Assembly (NCBI GenBank): GCA_024762655.1
Contig: JANTHB010000026.1
Span: 1-41,887 of the forward strand
Reading direction: 5' to 3'
DNA length: 41,887 bases
Origin: Bacteroidales bacterium
GTDB taxonomy: Bacteria; Bacteroidota; Bacteroidia; Bacteroidales; VadinHA17
Position 1 is the first letter of the stretch. Every line of letters starts with the position of its first letter. A program made the position numbers and the translations under genes. Of this stretch, positions 7,681 to 15,883 are shown piece after piece. The notes below the pieces were generated by a model, which did not search any database, was not told the origin of the DNA, and saw only the letters and a list, made by a program, of their open reading frames with translations.

Positions 7681-10053
7681 CTATTTCTCTTCCAACCAGA
7701 ATTTGCCTTTCAGTCTGATGTCTTCCGAGCTGCTGCCTATAAACACATCAAATCTTCCCGGTTCGACGGTAAATGCCATGTCTTTTCCGTAAAACCCCAG
7801 GTCGCGGGGTGTAAGGGTAAAAGAGATCCTTTTATTTTCCCCGGGTTGCAGGTGAACCCGTTCAAAACCTCTCAGCACCTTTTCATAGGTAATCACCGAA
7901 CTTACCACATCGTTGATATAAAGTTGCACGATCTCGTCCCCGGGTCTGTTTCCTATATTTTTAACGGTAAAGGAAACCTTTACAGAATTCATCAATCCGG
8001 CTGTATCAGGAGTAACCGTCAGGTTTTTATAGGCGAATGTCGTATAACTCAATCCATAACCAAAGGGAAAAAGGGCTCCCGAAACACGGGATTTTCCGCC
8101 GGAGCGGGCCCCGGGCATAAAAGGAAAGGCATAAGGGATCTGTCCTACCGTTTTAGGGAAGGTAACAGGCAGCTTCCCTCCCGGGTTGTAAATACCGAAC
8201 AACACATCGGCAATGGCTGTTCCGGTATACTCGCCCGGAAACCAGGCTTCCACAATGGCCGGCACATGCTTCGCACACCAGTTGATGGTGAGGGGGCGTC
8301 CGTTCAGCAGCACCAGCACTACCGGCGTTCCCGTACGATAAATCGCCTGAATGAGATCACGCTGTCGTCCGGCCGGATCCAGGGAAGTGCGGGAATGTCC
8401 TTCCGAGCAGATACGGTTATCATCGCCCAGTACCACAATAGCAATATCCGACTTTTTGGCAATCCGGACTGCTTCCCCGATCATTTTTTTCTCGTCTGCT
8501 GACAGTGGAAAAGGGTACAGTTCGCTTTCGGGAAAATGGGGGTCTGTCAGCCTGCATCCCTGGGCATGTAATACCCGGGTTGCAGGGGTTACAGCCCGAC
8601 GAATACCTTCCAGTACGGTTACCAGCTCCGGATTACGCGGACCGTAACGGGAAGATATTTGTTTCACTTCTTCGATATCCGGACCGATCACAGCAATGGT
8701 TTTAAGGGTTTTCTTCAACGGCAGCAATCCGCCTTCATTCTTCAACAGGATCATGGATTCATGCGCTGCCTGCAAAGCCAGTTTTTTATGCTTCTCCGAA
8801 TGAACAAGGGTATCCGCTGCTTTGGGATTATTGACATAAGGATGATCGAACAGCCCCAGTGTGAATTTTACCCGCAGCACCTCGGAAACGCGTTTATCCA
8901 CGGTTTCTTCCGGGAGCTTCCCGTCCCGAATGGCTTTTCGTAAAGGGATAATAAAGACTTCCGGTTTCGTAAAGGTTGTCCGGACATTCAGTCCGGCCTG
9001 AAAAGCCCTCGCAATGGCATCTTCATACGTAGGAGAGACTTTGTGTTTGGTATAGAGATATTCCAGGGCATCGCTGTCAGAAACGACATAGCCTTTAAAC
9101 CCGAATTTTTCGCGCAGGACAGTGGTCAGGAAATAATGGCTGCCTGTAACAGGCACTCCGTTGTAGTCATTATAAGAGCTCATGGTCCCGAGTCCTCCGG
9201 CTTCGGTAAAATCAACCCGGAAGGGTTCCAAAAAGAGCGACCAAACGGCTCGCGGGGTTACATGGGGATCGGTACGTGTCTTTCCGTCACGGCCTCCCAC
9301 CGGCACGCTGTAAACAGCATAATGTTTCGCTGTGGATGCGACTCCCTGACTCTGCAGCCCCAGCACTTCCTGTTTGCCCAATTGAGCAACCAGATAAGGA
9401 TCTTCCCCGTAGGTTTCCACAAAGCGTCCCCATCGCGGATCACGGGCCAGTCCCAGAATCGGCGAATAGACATTGGTGTACCCCAGGGCCCGGCCTTCCC
9501 GGCCGGTCACCTCGCCGATCTTTCGTACCAGCGCTTTGTCCCATGTGCTGGCCACACCGATCTGGGCCGGAAAATAGGTGGCTTTGTAATGACAGATACC
9601 CCGGATGCCTTCATCGGTAAAATCCACAGGAATACCCAGACGCGTTTGTTCAATAAAAAAGTGCTGAACCGTATTGATGGCTTCAGCATGCCGTGAAAAA
9701 GGATAACAGTACTGACTGATTGTCCTGACGCCATTCAGATGCTCATCGATGTTGGCAATCCCTTCTTTCCATATCTCATTTTTCCATTCCGGTGTCGGCA
9801 GCTCGTCTTTCAGCACCTTATTATAGCCGTACAGGGTAGCCAGCTGACAGGTCTTTTCTTCCATGGTCATTTGTGACAGCAAATCCTTAACTCTCTTATC
9901 TATAGGTTGAGATGAATCTTCATACACATCCTTTTTCCCATTTTTATTGAGATCGATCCACCCGTCATGATAAATGTTTTTGTTTTGCTGGGTAAAAGAG
10001 GGGGCAATGTGGATCCCCAGGATCATACACACTAAAAGTACTTGTTTTTTCAT
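7681..10053 (-). CDS. GH3-family beta-glycosidase (beta-glucosidase/xylosidase type), secreted
   Basis: A 790-residue protein; ATG at 10053 is preferred because MKKQVLLVCMILGIHIAPSFTQQ forms a signal peptide, while the upstream extension does not. Domains in order: GH3 N-terminal TIM barrel, with GRNV-like GREGRALGYTNVYSPILGLARDPRWGRFVETYGEDPYL and the KHYA motif; nucleophile Asp326 in VVSDSDA; GH3 C-terminal alpha/beta sandwich (ESMILLKNEGGLLPL, VLGDDNRICSEGHSR); and a C-terminal Fn3-like domain (VSFTVKNIGNRPGDEIVQLYINDV). The reaction is release of terminal beta-linked sugars from oligosaccharides, probably in the periplasm. Full family length, no breaks. It is followed on the same strand, upstream, by the sulfatase gene with 237 bp between them. 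Sugar specificity cannot be read reliably. Confidence 0.95.
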   Translation of the reverse strand: MKKQVLLVCMILGIHIAPSFTQQNKNIYHDGWIDLNKNGKKDVYEDSSQPIDKRVKDLLSQMTMEEKTCQLATLYGYNKVLKDELPTPEWKNEIWKEGIANIDEHLNGVRTISQYCYPFSRHAEAINTVQHFFIEQTRLGIPVDFTDEGIRGICHYKATYFPAQIGVASTWDKALVRKIGEVTGREGRALGYTNVYSPILGLARDPRWGRFVETYGEDPYLVAQLGKQEVLGLQSQGVASTAKHYAVYSVPVGGRDGKTRTDPHVTPRAVWSLFLEPFRVDFTEAGGLGTMSSYNDYNGVPVTGSHYFLTTVLREKFGFKGYVVSDSDALEYLYTKHKVSPTYEDAIARAFQAGLNVRTTFTKPEVFIIPLRKAIRDGKLPEETVDKRVSEVLRVKFTLGLFDHPYVNNPKAADTLVHSEKHKKLALQAAHESMILLKNEGGLLPLKKTLKTIAVIGPDIEEVKQISSRYGPRNPELVTVLEGIRRAVTPATRVLHAQGCRLTDPHFPESELYPFPLSADEKKMIGEAVRIAKKSDIAIVVLGDDNRICSEGHSRTSLDPAGRQRDLIQAIYRTGTPVVLVLLNGRPLTINWCAKHVPAIVEAWFPGEYTGTAIADVLFGIYNPGGKLPVTFPKTVGQIPYAFPFMPGARSGGKSRVSGALFPFGYGLSYTTFAYKNLTVTPDTAGLMNSVKVSFTVKNIGNRPGDEIVQLYINDVVSSVITYEKVLRGFERVHLQPGENKRISFTLTPRDLGFYGKDMAFTVEPGRFDVFIGSSSEDIRLKGKFWLEEK

Positions 10054-10290
10054 GATATATAATTTTTTGTAATACACTCTCTTATTGTGAGACAAGGCAG
10101 ACTTGTCTTTACCACCCCAATGCCCTTATCCCTCAACCTTCATCTGTATCTGCCTCCGCCCTTACGGGATATAACATGTTTATCAATCTCTCCTCACCCA
10201 GGGCTTCGCCCTACGCCAATGTCCACGCCCATGCCTGTCTGCGTGCCTTCAGGATCTGTACATTTTCATTTCTACGCCCCTGTTCGCCCT

Positions 10291-11793
10291 TCATTGACCG
10301 TGGTTCATCATTCCAAACAGTCCCGTATTTCCTTTTTCCCATATCTTCATCAGGCTATCCACCAGTTCCGGCCGGGCAGAGGCGATGTTCCGGTTTTCAT
10401 AAGGATCGGCCTGGTGGTCATACAATTCGGTAACGGGCCGGGCGTTTCTGAAATAATGAGTCAGCCGGTAGCGGGAGGTCCGCATGGAGATGCCCCGGCG
10501 GAAGTAGCTATAGGCTACCTCATCCCAGTGGGGATCATCCGGATGCTTTAATAAAGGGACAAAACTTTTTCCGTCGACAGGAAGCGTATCCCTGATACCG
10601 CATAACTCCATCAAGGTAGGATAAATATCTACCGAGCTGACGATCTTGTCACAGACAGCATTCTGTTTCATGCCCGGCACCCGCATCATAAAAGCGCTGC
10701 GCAGGGCCCATTCGAAGATCGTATGTTTTCCCCACACCCGGTCATCGCCCAGATGCCAGCCATGATCACCCCATAAGATCACGATGGTATTGTCCTCCAG
10801 TCCCTGCCGGTCCAGTTCACCGAGGACTTTTCCCACCTGCGCATCCACATAACTGATGGCAGCAAAATAAGCATGCCGGAGTTTTCGGGCGTAGGCATCC
10901 GAGACCGGATTTTCCAGCGTAGGATGTTCTTCCCCCAGCTTGTATGCGTTGAACTCTCCGCTGTTATGCAGGCTGGCCGGGTTAACGTTCCGGGGAATAT
11001 CAGGCGAAGGGGTTAGAGGCAGCTTGTTTTCGTTATACAGCTTCCAGTATTTTTCGGGAGCATTGAAAGGAAGGTGTGGTTTGAAAAAGCCCACACCCAA
11101 AAAGAAAGGTTGTTTTTTTCCGGCCAGTTCACGAAGCTTTTGGACGGCCAGTTGCGCTGTCAGTCTGTCAGGATAGCCGCTATCCGGCACCTCAGCACAC
11201 TCATAAGGCTTCACCTCATTTTTTCTCGTATTGCGGTTGCTCCCATCGGCATATCCGAAAAAGGCATTCCATCCGGTGCCCCATTTACCGGCATCAAACA
11301 ACATCTCATCCCAACTGTGCGGCAGTTCCAGGGGGGCTCCTTCCGGGTCTCCCAGGTAGGGATACAGCTTCCCGTCAGCGTAGTGACTTATCTTCCCGAT
11401 GCCCACCGTATAATAACCGTGATTACGCAAGCGTTCGATAAATGTCTCGGGTACGTCATGTGTTTTTGCCTCACCGATAAAATGCCGGCAGGCATCGTTG
11501 GACAGGGCCCCCCTGTTCCGTGGCAGAGATCCGGTAAGCATGCTGTAGCGCGAAGCTCCACAGGTAGGCACCGTGACAAATTCATGCCTGAAAAGGATCC
11601 CCTGCCGTGCCAGCCTGTCCATGTTAGGACTCCGGATAAGTGAGTCGCCGTAACAATGCAGTTCGGGCCGCAGGTCATCCACAAAGAAAAACAGTATGTT
11701 GGGCTTCACCGGTTGTTTTGTATGCATATGGCAACTCAGCAATCCTAAAAAAGATACTGAAACAGCAACAAATAATAGCCGGTTTTTATACAT
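10291..11793 (-). CDS. Type I sulfatase, iduronate-2-sulfatase-like, lipoprotein
   Basis: A 500-residue sulfatase starting at ATG 11793. The N terminus MYKNRLLFVAVSVSFLGLLSC gives a lipoprotein signal with Cys21. The catalytic signature CxAxR is CGASR at residues 78-82, where Cys78 would be converted to formylglycine; metal-binding Asp39-Asp40 is in FFFVDDLRPELHCYG. Iduronate-2-sulfatase-like features include FFKPHLPFNAPEKYWKLY, WGDHGWHLGDDRVWGKHTIFEWALRSAFMMRVPG and a C-terminal LYDHQADPYENRNIA. It would remove sulfate esters from sulfated glycans (glycosaminoglycan or algal type) at the cell surface or in the periplasm and needs a formylglycine-generating enzyme from elsewhere. A strong AGGAGG lies directly against the ATG with no spacer, which is unusual. 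Divergent from the LacI gene across 257 bp that contain the palindromic operator. Confidence 0.95.
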   Translation of the reverse strand: MYKNRLLFVAVSVSFLGLLSCHMHTKQPVKPNILFFFVDDLRPELHCYGDSLIRSPNMDRLARQGILFRHEFVTVPTCGASRYSMLTGSLPRNRGALSNDACRHFIGEAKTHDVPETFIERLRNHGYYTVGIGKISHYADGKLYPYLGDPEGAPLELPHSWDEMLFDAGKWGTGWNAFFGYADGSNRNTRKNEVKPYECAEVPDSGYPDRLTAQLAVQKLRELAGKKQPFFLGVGFFKPHLPFNAPEKYWKLYNENKLPLTPSPDIPRNVNPASLHNSGEFNAYKLGEEHPTLENPVSDAYARKLRHAYFAAISYVDAQVGKVLGELDRQGLEDNTIVILWGDHGWHLGDDRVWGKHTIFEWALRSAFMMRVPGMKQNAVCDKIVSSVDIYPTLMELCGIRDTLPVDGKSFVPLLKHPDDPHWDEVAYSYFRRGISMRTSRYRLTHYFRNARPVTELYDHQADPYENRNIASARPELVDSLMKIWEKGNTGLFGMMNHGQ

Positions 11794-11977
11794 CCTCCTT
11801 TAAACAAATTAAGAATATGAAATCATAGACCAAAATAAAGAAATTTCTTCAACCGAAATTTTTTTATTCCACCTCAACCTAAACTTTTTTTTCAAAAGTT
11901 ATGACGTTTCCTCAATTTACAGTTTGCATCCCGTAAAAAATGCATAATGCAGATGAACCATACTTCTTTTAAAAAAT

Positions 11978-11999
11978 TTTGCGTGTACGTACACGCAAA
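11978..11999. promoter_or_regulatory. Perfect 22-bp palindromic operator, probable LacI-family site
   Basis: Half-site TTTGCGTGTAC followed at once by its exact reverse complement, with a central CG step across a TGTACGTACA core, as is common for LacI-family operators. It sits 51 bp before the regulator start and just upstream of the -7 box at 12013, where binding would block polymerase. It is the only copy I found in the window. It also lies between the regulator and the divergent sulfatase, so it could serve both. Confidence 0.8.
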
Positions 12000-12012
12000 T
12001 AAAAATATGTTG

Positions 12013-12020
12013 TATCTTTG
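12013..12020 (+). promoter_or_regulatory. Bacteroidota -7 promoter box for the LacI-type gene/operon
   Basis: TATCTTTG matches the Bacteroidota sigma-ABfr -7 consensus TAnnTTTG exactly. No clear TTTG -33 element is seen at the usual 19-21 bases upstream; that space is taken up by the operator's right half and an A/T run. The start codon is 30 bases downstream. Confidence 0.75.
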
Positions 12021-12050
12021 CAATAAAACCAGCTATAATACTGCAATATA

Positions 12051-13094
12051 ATGAAAAAGGTAAGTATCAAAGACATCGCAGAAAAAGCCAATGTGTCCAT
12101 TGGGACGGTAGACCGTGTCATTCACAATCGTGGCAGGGTATCGGAGCGTACCCGGGAGAAGGTTCTTGCCATATGCCGGGAGATGGATTACGAGCCCAAT
12201 GTTCTGGCACAGCGGCTGGCCTCAGACAAGGCTTTTGTTTTTGCGACTTTTACACCGAAGCCCAAAAGAGACAATTCTTACTGGAAAACGCCCCTGGACG
12301 GGATCAGAAAAGCAGCCGACGAACTGTCGGGTTACCGGGTGCGGGTAAAGTCCTATTTTTACGATCAGGAAAATGAAGAATCGTTCAGGCAGGAGTCCCT
12401 TAATATTTTACTGGAGAAACCGGACGGGGTCCTGATCGCTCCGCTGTTTCACCGCGAAGCCCGGGATCTGGCCCGGAAACTGGAATCCTACGATATCCCC
12501 TTTGTTTTCATTGACTCCAAAGTGGAGGACACCCGGTACCTCAGTTATTTCGGACAGGATTCCTTTCGCAGCGGATATCTTGCCGGCCGTTTGATCTGGT
12601 TTCACCTGAAAAAGAAAGGAGAAGTGATCATTGTCAATTTCTCCTCCGATCTGGAAAACCATGTACATCTGAAAAACAGGGAGAAAGGATTGAAGCAGTT
12701 TATGGAAAACCACCATTTCAGGGGAACACTGACAAGTCTGACCATAGATCCCAAAGAAGAGCTGGTGCTTACACACACCCTTTATGAAAGACTGCATCAC
12801 AAAACGCAGGGCCTGTTTGTCACCTCTTCGGCCCATAAGGTGGCCCGGAGTCTTCAGAAAATCGGCAAGGATAATGTCCTTTTCGTCGGTTATGACCTGA
12901 CACCTGACAACGTAACGTATCTGAACAAAGGGATTATTGATGTTCTGCTGTGTCAGAAACCCATGGCCCAGGGCCACGAAGGGATTATGGCTCTCTTCAA
13001 CCATCTGGTCAGAAAGAGAAAGGTGGAAAAAAACCACTCCATGCCCATAGAAATTGTGGTAAAGGAAAATTACCAGGATTATTCGGATTTTTAA
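12051..13094 (+). CDS. LacI/GalR-family transcriptional regulator
   Basis: A 347-residue regulator. The N-terminal helix-turn-helix is canonical: [35 protein letters not shown] at residues 4-38, followed by the hinge region [12 protein letters not shown]. The rest is a periplasmic-binding-protein-like effector domain (residues about 60-340), with the usual [28 protein letters not shown] and [27 protein letters not shown] segments. It probably senses a sugar or sugar acid and controls the downstream operon, plus itself, through the palindrome at 11978-11999. It is the first gene of the co-directional run to 25337, 60 bp before the SDR gene. The ligand is not deducible, but the context suggests an intermediate of uronate breakdown. 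Confidence 0.93.
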   Translation: MKKVSIKDIAEKANVSIGTVDRVIHNRGRVSERTREKVLAICREMDYEPNVLAQRLASDKAFVFATFTPKPKRDNSYWKTPLDGIRKAADELSGYRVRVKSYFYDQENEESFRQESLNILLEKPDGVLIAPLFHREARDLARKLESYDIPFVFIDSKVEDTRYLSYFGQDSFRSGYLAGRLIWFHLKKKGEVIIVNFSSDLENHVHLKNREKGLKQFMENHHFRGTLTSLTIDPKEELVLTHTLYERLHHKTQGLFVTSSAHKVARSLQKIGKDNVLFVGYDLTPDNVTYLNKGIIDVLLCQKPMAQGHEGIMALFNHLVRKRKVEKNHSMPIEIVVKENYQDYSDF

Positions 13095-13154
13095 GATGAG
13101 GGAAAGGTGTCATCCCTGATTATTCCCTGTCCATACCTATAAAAAAATCACTAT

Positions 13155-14006
13155 ATGAAACCACTTAATTTTGATGATCTGAAAGGAAAAGTTTGTGTTT
13201 TGACCGGGGGTGGAGGAGCCATCGGTGCTTCGCTGGCGGAGTTTCTGGCGCGCAGGGGTGTACGCATGGCCATTCTGGACCTGAACGGGGCACGTGCTGA
13301 GGAAGTGGCTAAACAGGTCAAACGTGAAACGGGCACTCCTGCCGTCGGTATCAAAACCAATGTCCTGGAGAAAGAATCCCTTGAGCAGGCCGCAGAGGCC
13401 ATTCATAAAGAATTCGGAAAGGTGGATTTTCTGATCAACGCTGCCGGAGGCAACTCTCCCAAGGGCACTACGGAGGCGGAGTTTCTGGAATCGGTATCGG
13501 AACAGGATCTGGAGAAATCCATCTATGGTCTTGACATAGAAGGGTTCCGCTGGGTCTTTGACCTGAACCTTTCCGGCACCCTGCTCCCTACGCTGGTATT
13601 TACCAGGGATATGCTGGATCTGGGCAGCGGCGCCGTGGTTAATTTTTCTTCCATGAGTGCCCTGCGTCCTCTGACACGTGTGGGGGCCTACTCCGCCGCC
13701 AAAGCCGCCGTCACCAACCTGACCGAGTGGCTGGCCGTACATCTGGCCAAAAAGAACATCCGCATAAACGCCGTAGCACCGGGATTCTTCGTGGGAGAAC
13801 AAAACCGCTTTCTCCTTTTTGATGAAAAAACGGGAGAACTATCTCCCCGCGGCAACAAGATCATTATGAACACTCCCATGGGAAGATTCGGAGATTACGG
13901 GGAGATCCACGGCACGGTAGCCTTCCTGCTCTCAGGCATGGCCAGCTTCATTACGGGCGTGACCGTTCCGATTGACGGAGGTTTTAACGCTTACTCGGGC
14001 GTGTAA
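13155..14006 (+). CDS. SDR-family oxidoreductase, probable D-mannonate oxidoreductase (fructuronate reductase)
   Basis: A 283-residue classical short-chain dehydrogenase. Nucleotide-binding TGGGGAIG at residues 17-24, NAAGG at 95-99, catalytic Ser in NFSSMSA (about 165-167), and Tyr179/Lys183 in YSAAK; it ends in the typical TVPIDGGFNAYSGV. The overall pattern, including the long insert before FDLNLSGTLLPTLVF and the APGFFVGEQNRFLLFDEKTGELSPRGNKII loop, matches SDR proteins annotated as D-mannonate oxidoreductases that replace the unrelated polyol-dehydrogenase-type UxuB. The reaction would be D-fructuronate + NAD(P)H to D-mannonate. The uronate isomerase encoded later in the same operon would supply the substrate. 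The alternative is another sugar-acid dehydrogenase such as a gluconate 5-dehydrogenase. Family call certain; substrate moderately likely. Confidence 0.85.
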   Translation: MKPLNFDDLKGKVCVLTGGGGAIGASLAEFLARRGVRMAILDLNGARAEEVAKQVKRETGTPAVGIKTNVLEKESLEQAAEAIHKEFGKVDFLINAAGGNSPKGTTEAEFLESVSEQDLEKSIYGLDIEGFRWVFDLNLSGTLLPTLVFTRDMLDLGSGAVVNFSSMSALRPLTRVGAYSAAKAAVTNLTEWLAVHLAKKNIRINAVAPGFFVGEQNRFLLFDEKTGELSPRGNKIIMNTPMGRFGDYGEIHGTVAFLLSGMASFITGVTVPIDGGFNAYSGV

Positions 14007-14013
14007 AATCCCA

Positions 14014-14108
14014 ATGTCGGATACAGTTAAAGTCAACGGATTTCCATGAAGGAGAAAATCACACCTGAACTTCAAACAAAAGGATTTACGGAATCATATC
14101 AGAGATAA
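14014..14108 (+). other. Two tiny overlapping ORFs between SDR and PFK genes
   Basis: An 11-codon frame (MSDTVKVNGFP, 14014-14049) ends in a TGA that overlaps the ATG of a 20-codon frame (MKEKITPELQTKGFTESYQR, 14046-14108) by the ATGA arrangement seen at other junctions in this operon. They may be a leader, the remnant of a lost gene or chance. Nothing else is recognisable in the 125-bp gap before the phosphofructokinase. Confidence 0.25.
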
Positions 14109-14131
14109 GGCACTTAAAAGACTTTACGAAC

Positions 14132-15424
14132 ATGAAAGGAATGAAAAAAAATGTTATCGTCGCACAGTCCGGAGGGCCTTCTCCGGTCATCAACAACTCC
14201 TTACGCGGGATCATTGAGGCCTGCAGGGCGTATCCCGGTCATTTCGGCACACTCTATGCCGGATGGCATGGGATCGAAGGGGTGCTGAAAGAAGAATTAT
14301 TGGATCTGTCGGCCCAAAAAGAGGAAGAGATTGCGTTGTTGAAAAACACTCCGGCAGCAGGCAGCATCGGCACCTGCCGTTACAAGCTGAAAGAGCATCA
14401 GGAGAAGGATTTTGAACGTATTGTGGAAGTATTCCGTGCGCATAATGTAGGATATTTTTTTTACATCGGGGGTAACGACTCTCAGCACACAGCTTATAAA
14501 GTCAGTGAGATCTGCCGGGACAAAGGGTTGGATGTCATTGCCGTGGGCGTTCCCAAGACGATTGACAATGATGTGGGTGACAGCGAGTTCAAGCTGATCG
14601 ACCATACACCCGGCTATGGCAGTGTGGCTCGTTACTGGAGTCACATTGTGCAGAACGCAGAAGAGGAGAACCGGGGTTCTTCGCCTGCCGACCCGGTGCT
14701 GGTATTGCAAGCCATGGGCCGCAAGATCGGATACATTCCGGCGGCAGCCCGTCTGGCAGACCCCGAAAGAAAAACGCCTTTGCAGATATACCTGGCTGAG
14801 TCGGGCGTCAGTCTGCCCGAACTGGCAGACCACGTCAACGACCAACTGAAAAAGGACGGCCGTTGTCTGGTGGTGGTGAGCGAAGGCTTTGATGCAGGAG
14901 ATCAGGGAGAGGTGAAGGACTCGTTCGGACATACCAACTTCGGAGCTACTAAAATAACGGTGTATCAGACCATCATCAACTACCTGAACGAAAAAGGACT
15001 GAAAGCCCGGGGAGCCGCCCGTGGTCAGGTGATGGGCACCGACCAGCGTGATACGGCTATCTATGCCTCTACCATAGACCTGGATGAAGCTTATCAGGTG
15101 GGGAAAAAGGCGGTAGAGATCGCCCTGCATGACGGCAACGGCTGGATGGCCACGATCCTGAGGGATCCGGGACCCGTCTACACCGTACACTACGATAAGG
15201 TGCCGCTGGAAAAAGTAGCCCTTTCCGAACGTACTTTCCCTGACAAATGGATCGCCGGAAACAGGAGGGATGTGACGGATGCCTTCCTCGAATACGTCCG
15301 GCCCCTCATCGGCAACGACTGGCCCTCCGTACCCCTGGTGAACGGCATTCAGCGGTTCACCCGCTTCGAACCCATCTTTGCCGAACAAAAACTGAAAAAG
15401 TATATCCCTCAGGCCTACGCTTAA
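14132..15424 (+). CDS. PPi-type 6-phosphofructokinase
   Basis: A 430-residue phosphofructokinase, longer than the ~320-residue bacterial ATP enzyme and like the group II/III pyrophosphate type. The phosphoryl-donor motif is GGNDS (residues 113-117) rather than ATP-type GGDGS, and the catalytic motif is PKTIDND (141-147), whose Lys is typical of PPi-dependent enzymes in place of PGTIDND. Substrate-binding features include GRKIGYIPAA and VSEGFDAGD. It reversibly phosphorylates fructose 6-phosphate with pyrophosphate in the cytoplasm. Some PPi-PFKs also phosphorylate sedoheptulose 7-phosphate, which would fit its place in an operon with transketolase and 6-phosphogluconate dehydrogenase. A second in-frame ATG at 14141 is a possible start. 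The next gene in the operon is separated from it by an inserted four-helix-bundle gene. Confidence 0.93.
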   Translation: MKGMKKNVIVAQSGGPSPVINNSLRGIIEACRAYPGHFGTLYAGWHGIEGVLKEELLDLSAQKEEEIALLKNTPAAGSIGTCRYKLKEHQEKDFERIVEVFRAHNVGYFFYIGGNDSQHTAYKVSEICRDKGLDVIAVGVPKTIDNDVGDSEFKLIDHTPGYGSVARYWSHIVQNAEEENRGSSPADPVLVLQAMGRKIGYIPAAARLADPERKTPLQIYLAESGVSLPELADHVNDQLKKDGRCLVVVSEGFDAGDQGEVKDSFGHTNFGATKITVYQTIINYLNEKGLKARGAARGQVMGTDQRDTAIYASTIDLDEAYQVGKKAVEIALHDGNGWMATILRDPGPVYTVHYDKVPLEKVALSERTFPDKWIAGNRRDVTDAFLEYVRPLIGNDWPSVPLVNGIQRFTRFEPIFAEQKLKKYIPQAYA

Positions 15425-15428
15425 AATG

Positions 15429-15848
15429 AATTTTGAATGATGATTTATGATTTATGAATAAATAAATTTTTAATTATGAAAACTTTCGATAATTATGATC
15501 TGGAAGAAAGGGTAATTGATTTTGCAGTTATGATAATAAAAATTGCAGATAAAATCCACAATTCTTTCCGGGGAAATAATCTTAGCAATCAATTGGTTCG
15601 ATCAGGAAGTTCTCCTGCAATACATTATGGTGAAGTTCAATCCTCAGAATCTTTAAAAGATTTCATACATAAGATGAGTGTATGTCTGAAGGAATTACGT
15701 GAAACTTATATTTCATTAAGGATAATCAAGAAGTTAGACTTTAATGGGCTTAACGAAGAAATTGATATTGCAATTAAAGAAAACCTGGAACTAATATCCA
15801 TTTTTTCAAAAGCCATAAAAACCTCAAAAAACAAAAACATTCAAAATT
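15429..15848 (+). mobile_element. IVS-like insertion with 11-bp inverted ends carrying a four-helix-bundle gene
   Basis: The AATTTTGAATG at 15429-15439 recurs as its exact reverse complement at 15838-15848, framing the small gene at 15476. Inside and beside these ends are short A/T repeats: 'atgattt' units at 15437-15456 and 'ataattc' units at 15857-15877. Base composition is much more A/T-rich than the neighbouring operon genes. Its position between a phosphofructokinase gene and a HAD gene that otherwise belong to one transcription unit suggests an insertion. Confidence 0.5.
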
Positions 15849-15853
15849 CTTAA
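15476..15853 (+). CDS. Four-helix-bundle protein (S23/IVS-encoded family)
   Basis: A 125-residue protein (MKTFDNYDLEERVIDFAVMIIKIADKI...). The sequence fits the four-helix-bundle family first known from intervening sequences in 23S rRNA genes: helix 1 with LEERVIDFAVMIIKIADKIHNS, the conserved NNLSNQLVRSGSSPAIHYGEVQSSES region, then FIHKMSVCLKELRETYISLRIIKKL and a last helix ENLELISIFSKAIKT. The DGR accessory protein Avd has the same fold, but no reverse transcriptase or repeat cassette is nearby. The family forms ring-like homopentamers and its function is unclear. The gene is A/T-rich and framed by inverted repeats inside a metabolic operon, so it looks recently acquired. Its 3' end overlaps the right inverted repeat. 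Confidence 0.9.
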   Translation: MKTFDNYDLEERVIDFAVMIIKIADKIHNSFRGNNLSNQLVRSGSSPAIHYGEVQSSESLKDFIHKMSVCLKELRETYISLRIIKKLDFNGLNEEIDIAIKENLELISIFSKAIKTSKNKNIQNS

Positions 15854-15883
15854 CTCATAATTCATAATTCATAATTTTCTACC

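Noticed and set aside
1-11793. Classical polysaccharide utilisation locus
   Set aside because: CAZymes and a sulfatase are present, but there is no SusC/SusD pair, hybrid two-component system or ECF sigma/anti-sigma pair in the window.
14297-15388. Minus-strand frame of 363 codons opposite the phosphofructokinase gene
   Set aside because: Shadow of a clearly identified plus-strand enzyme; no motif or start signal.
15476-15853. Part of a diversity-generating retroelement (Avd-like accessory protein)
   Set aside because: No reverse transcriptase, template/variable repeat pair or target gene nearby; the stand-alone S23/IVS family fits better.
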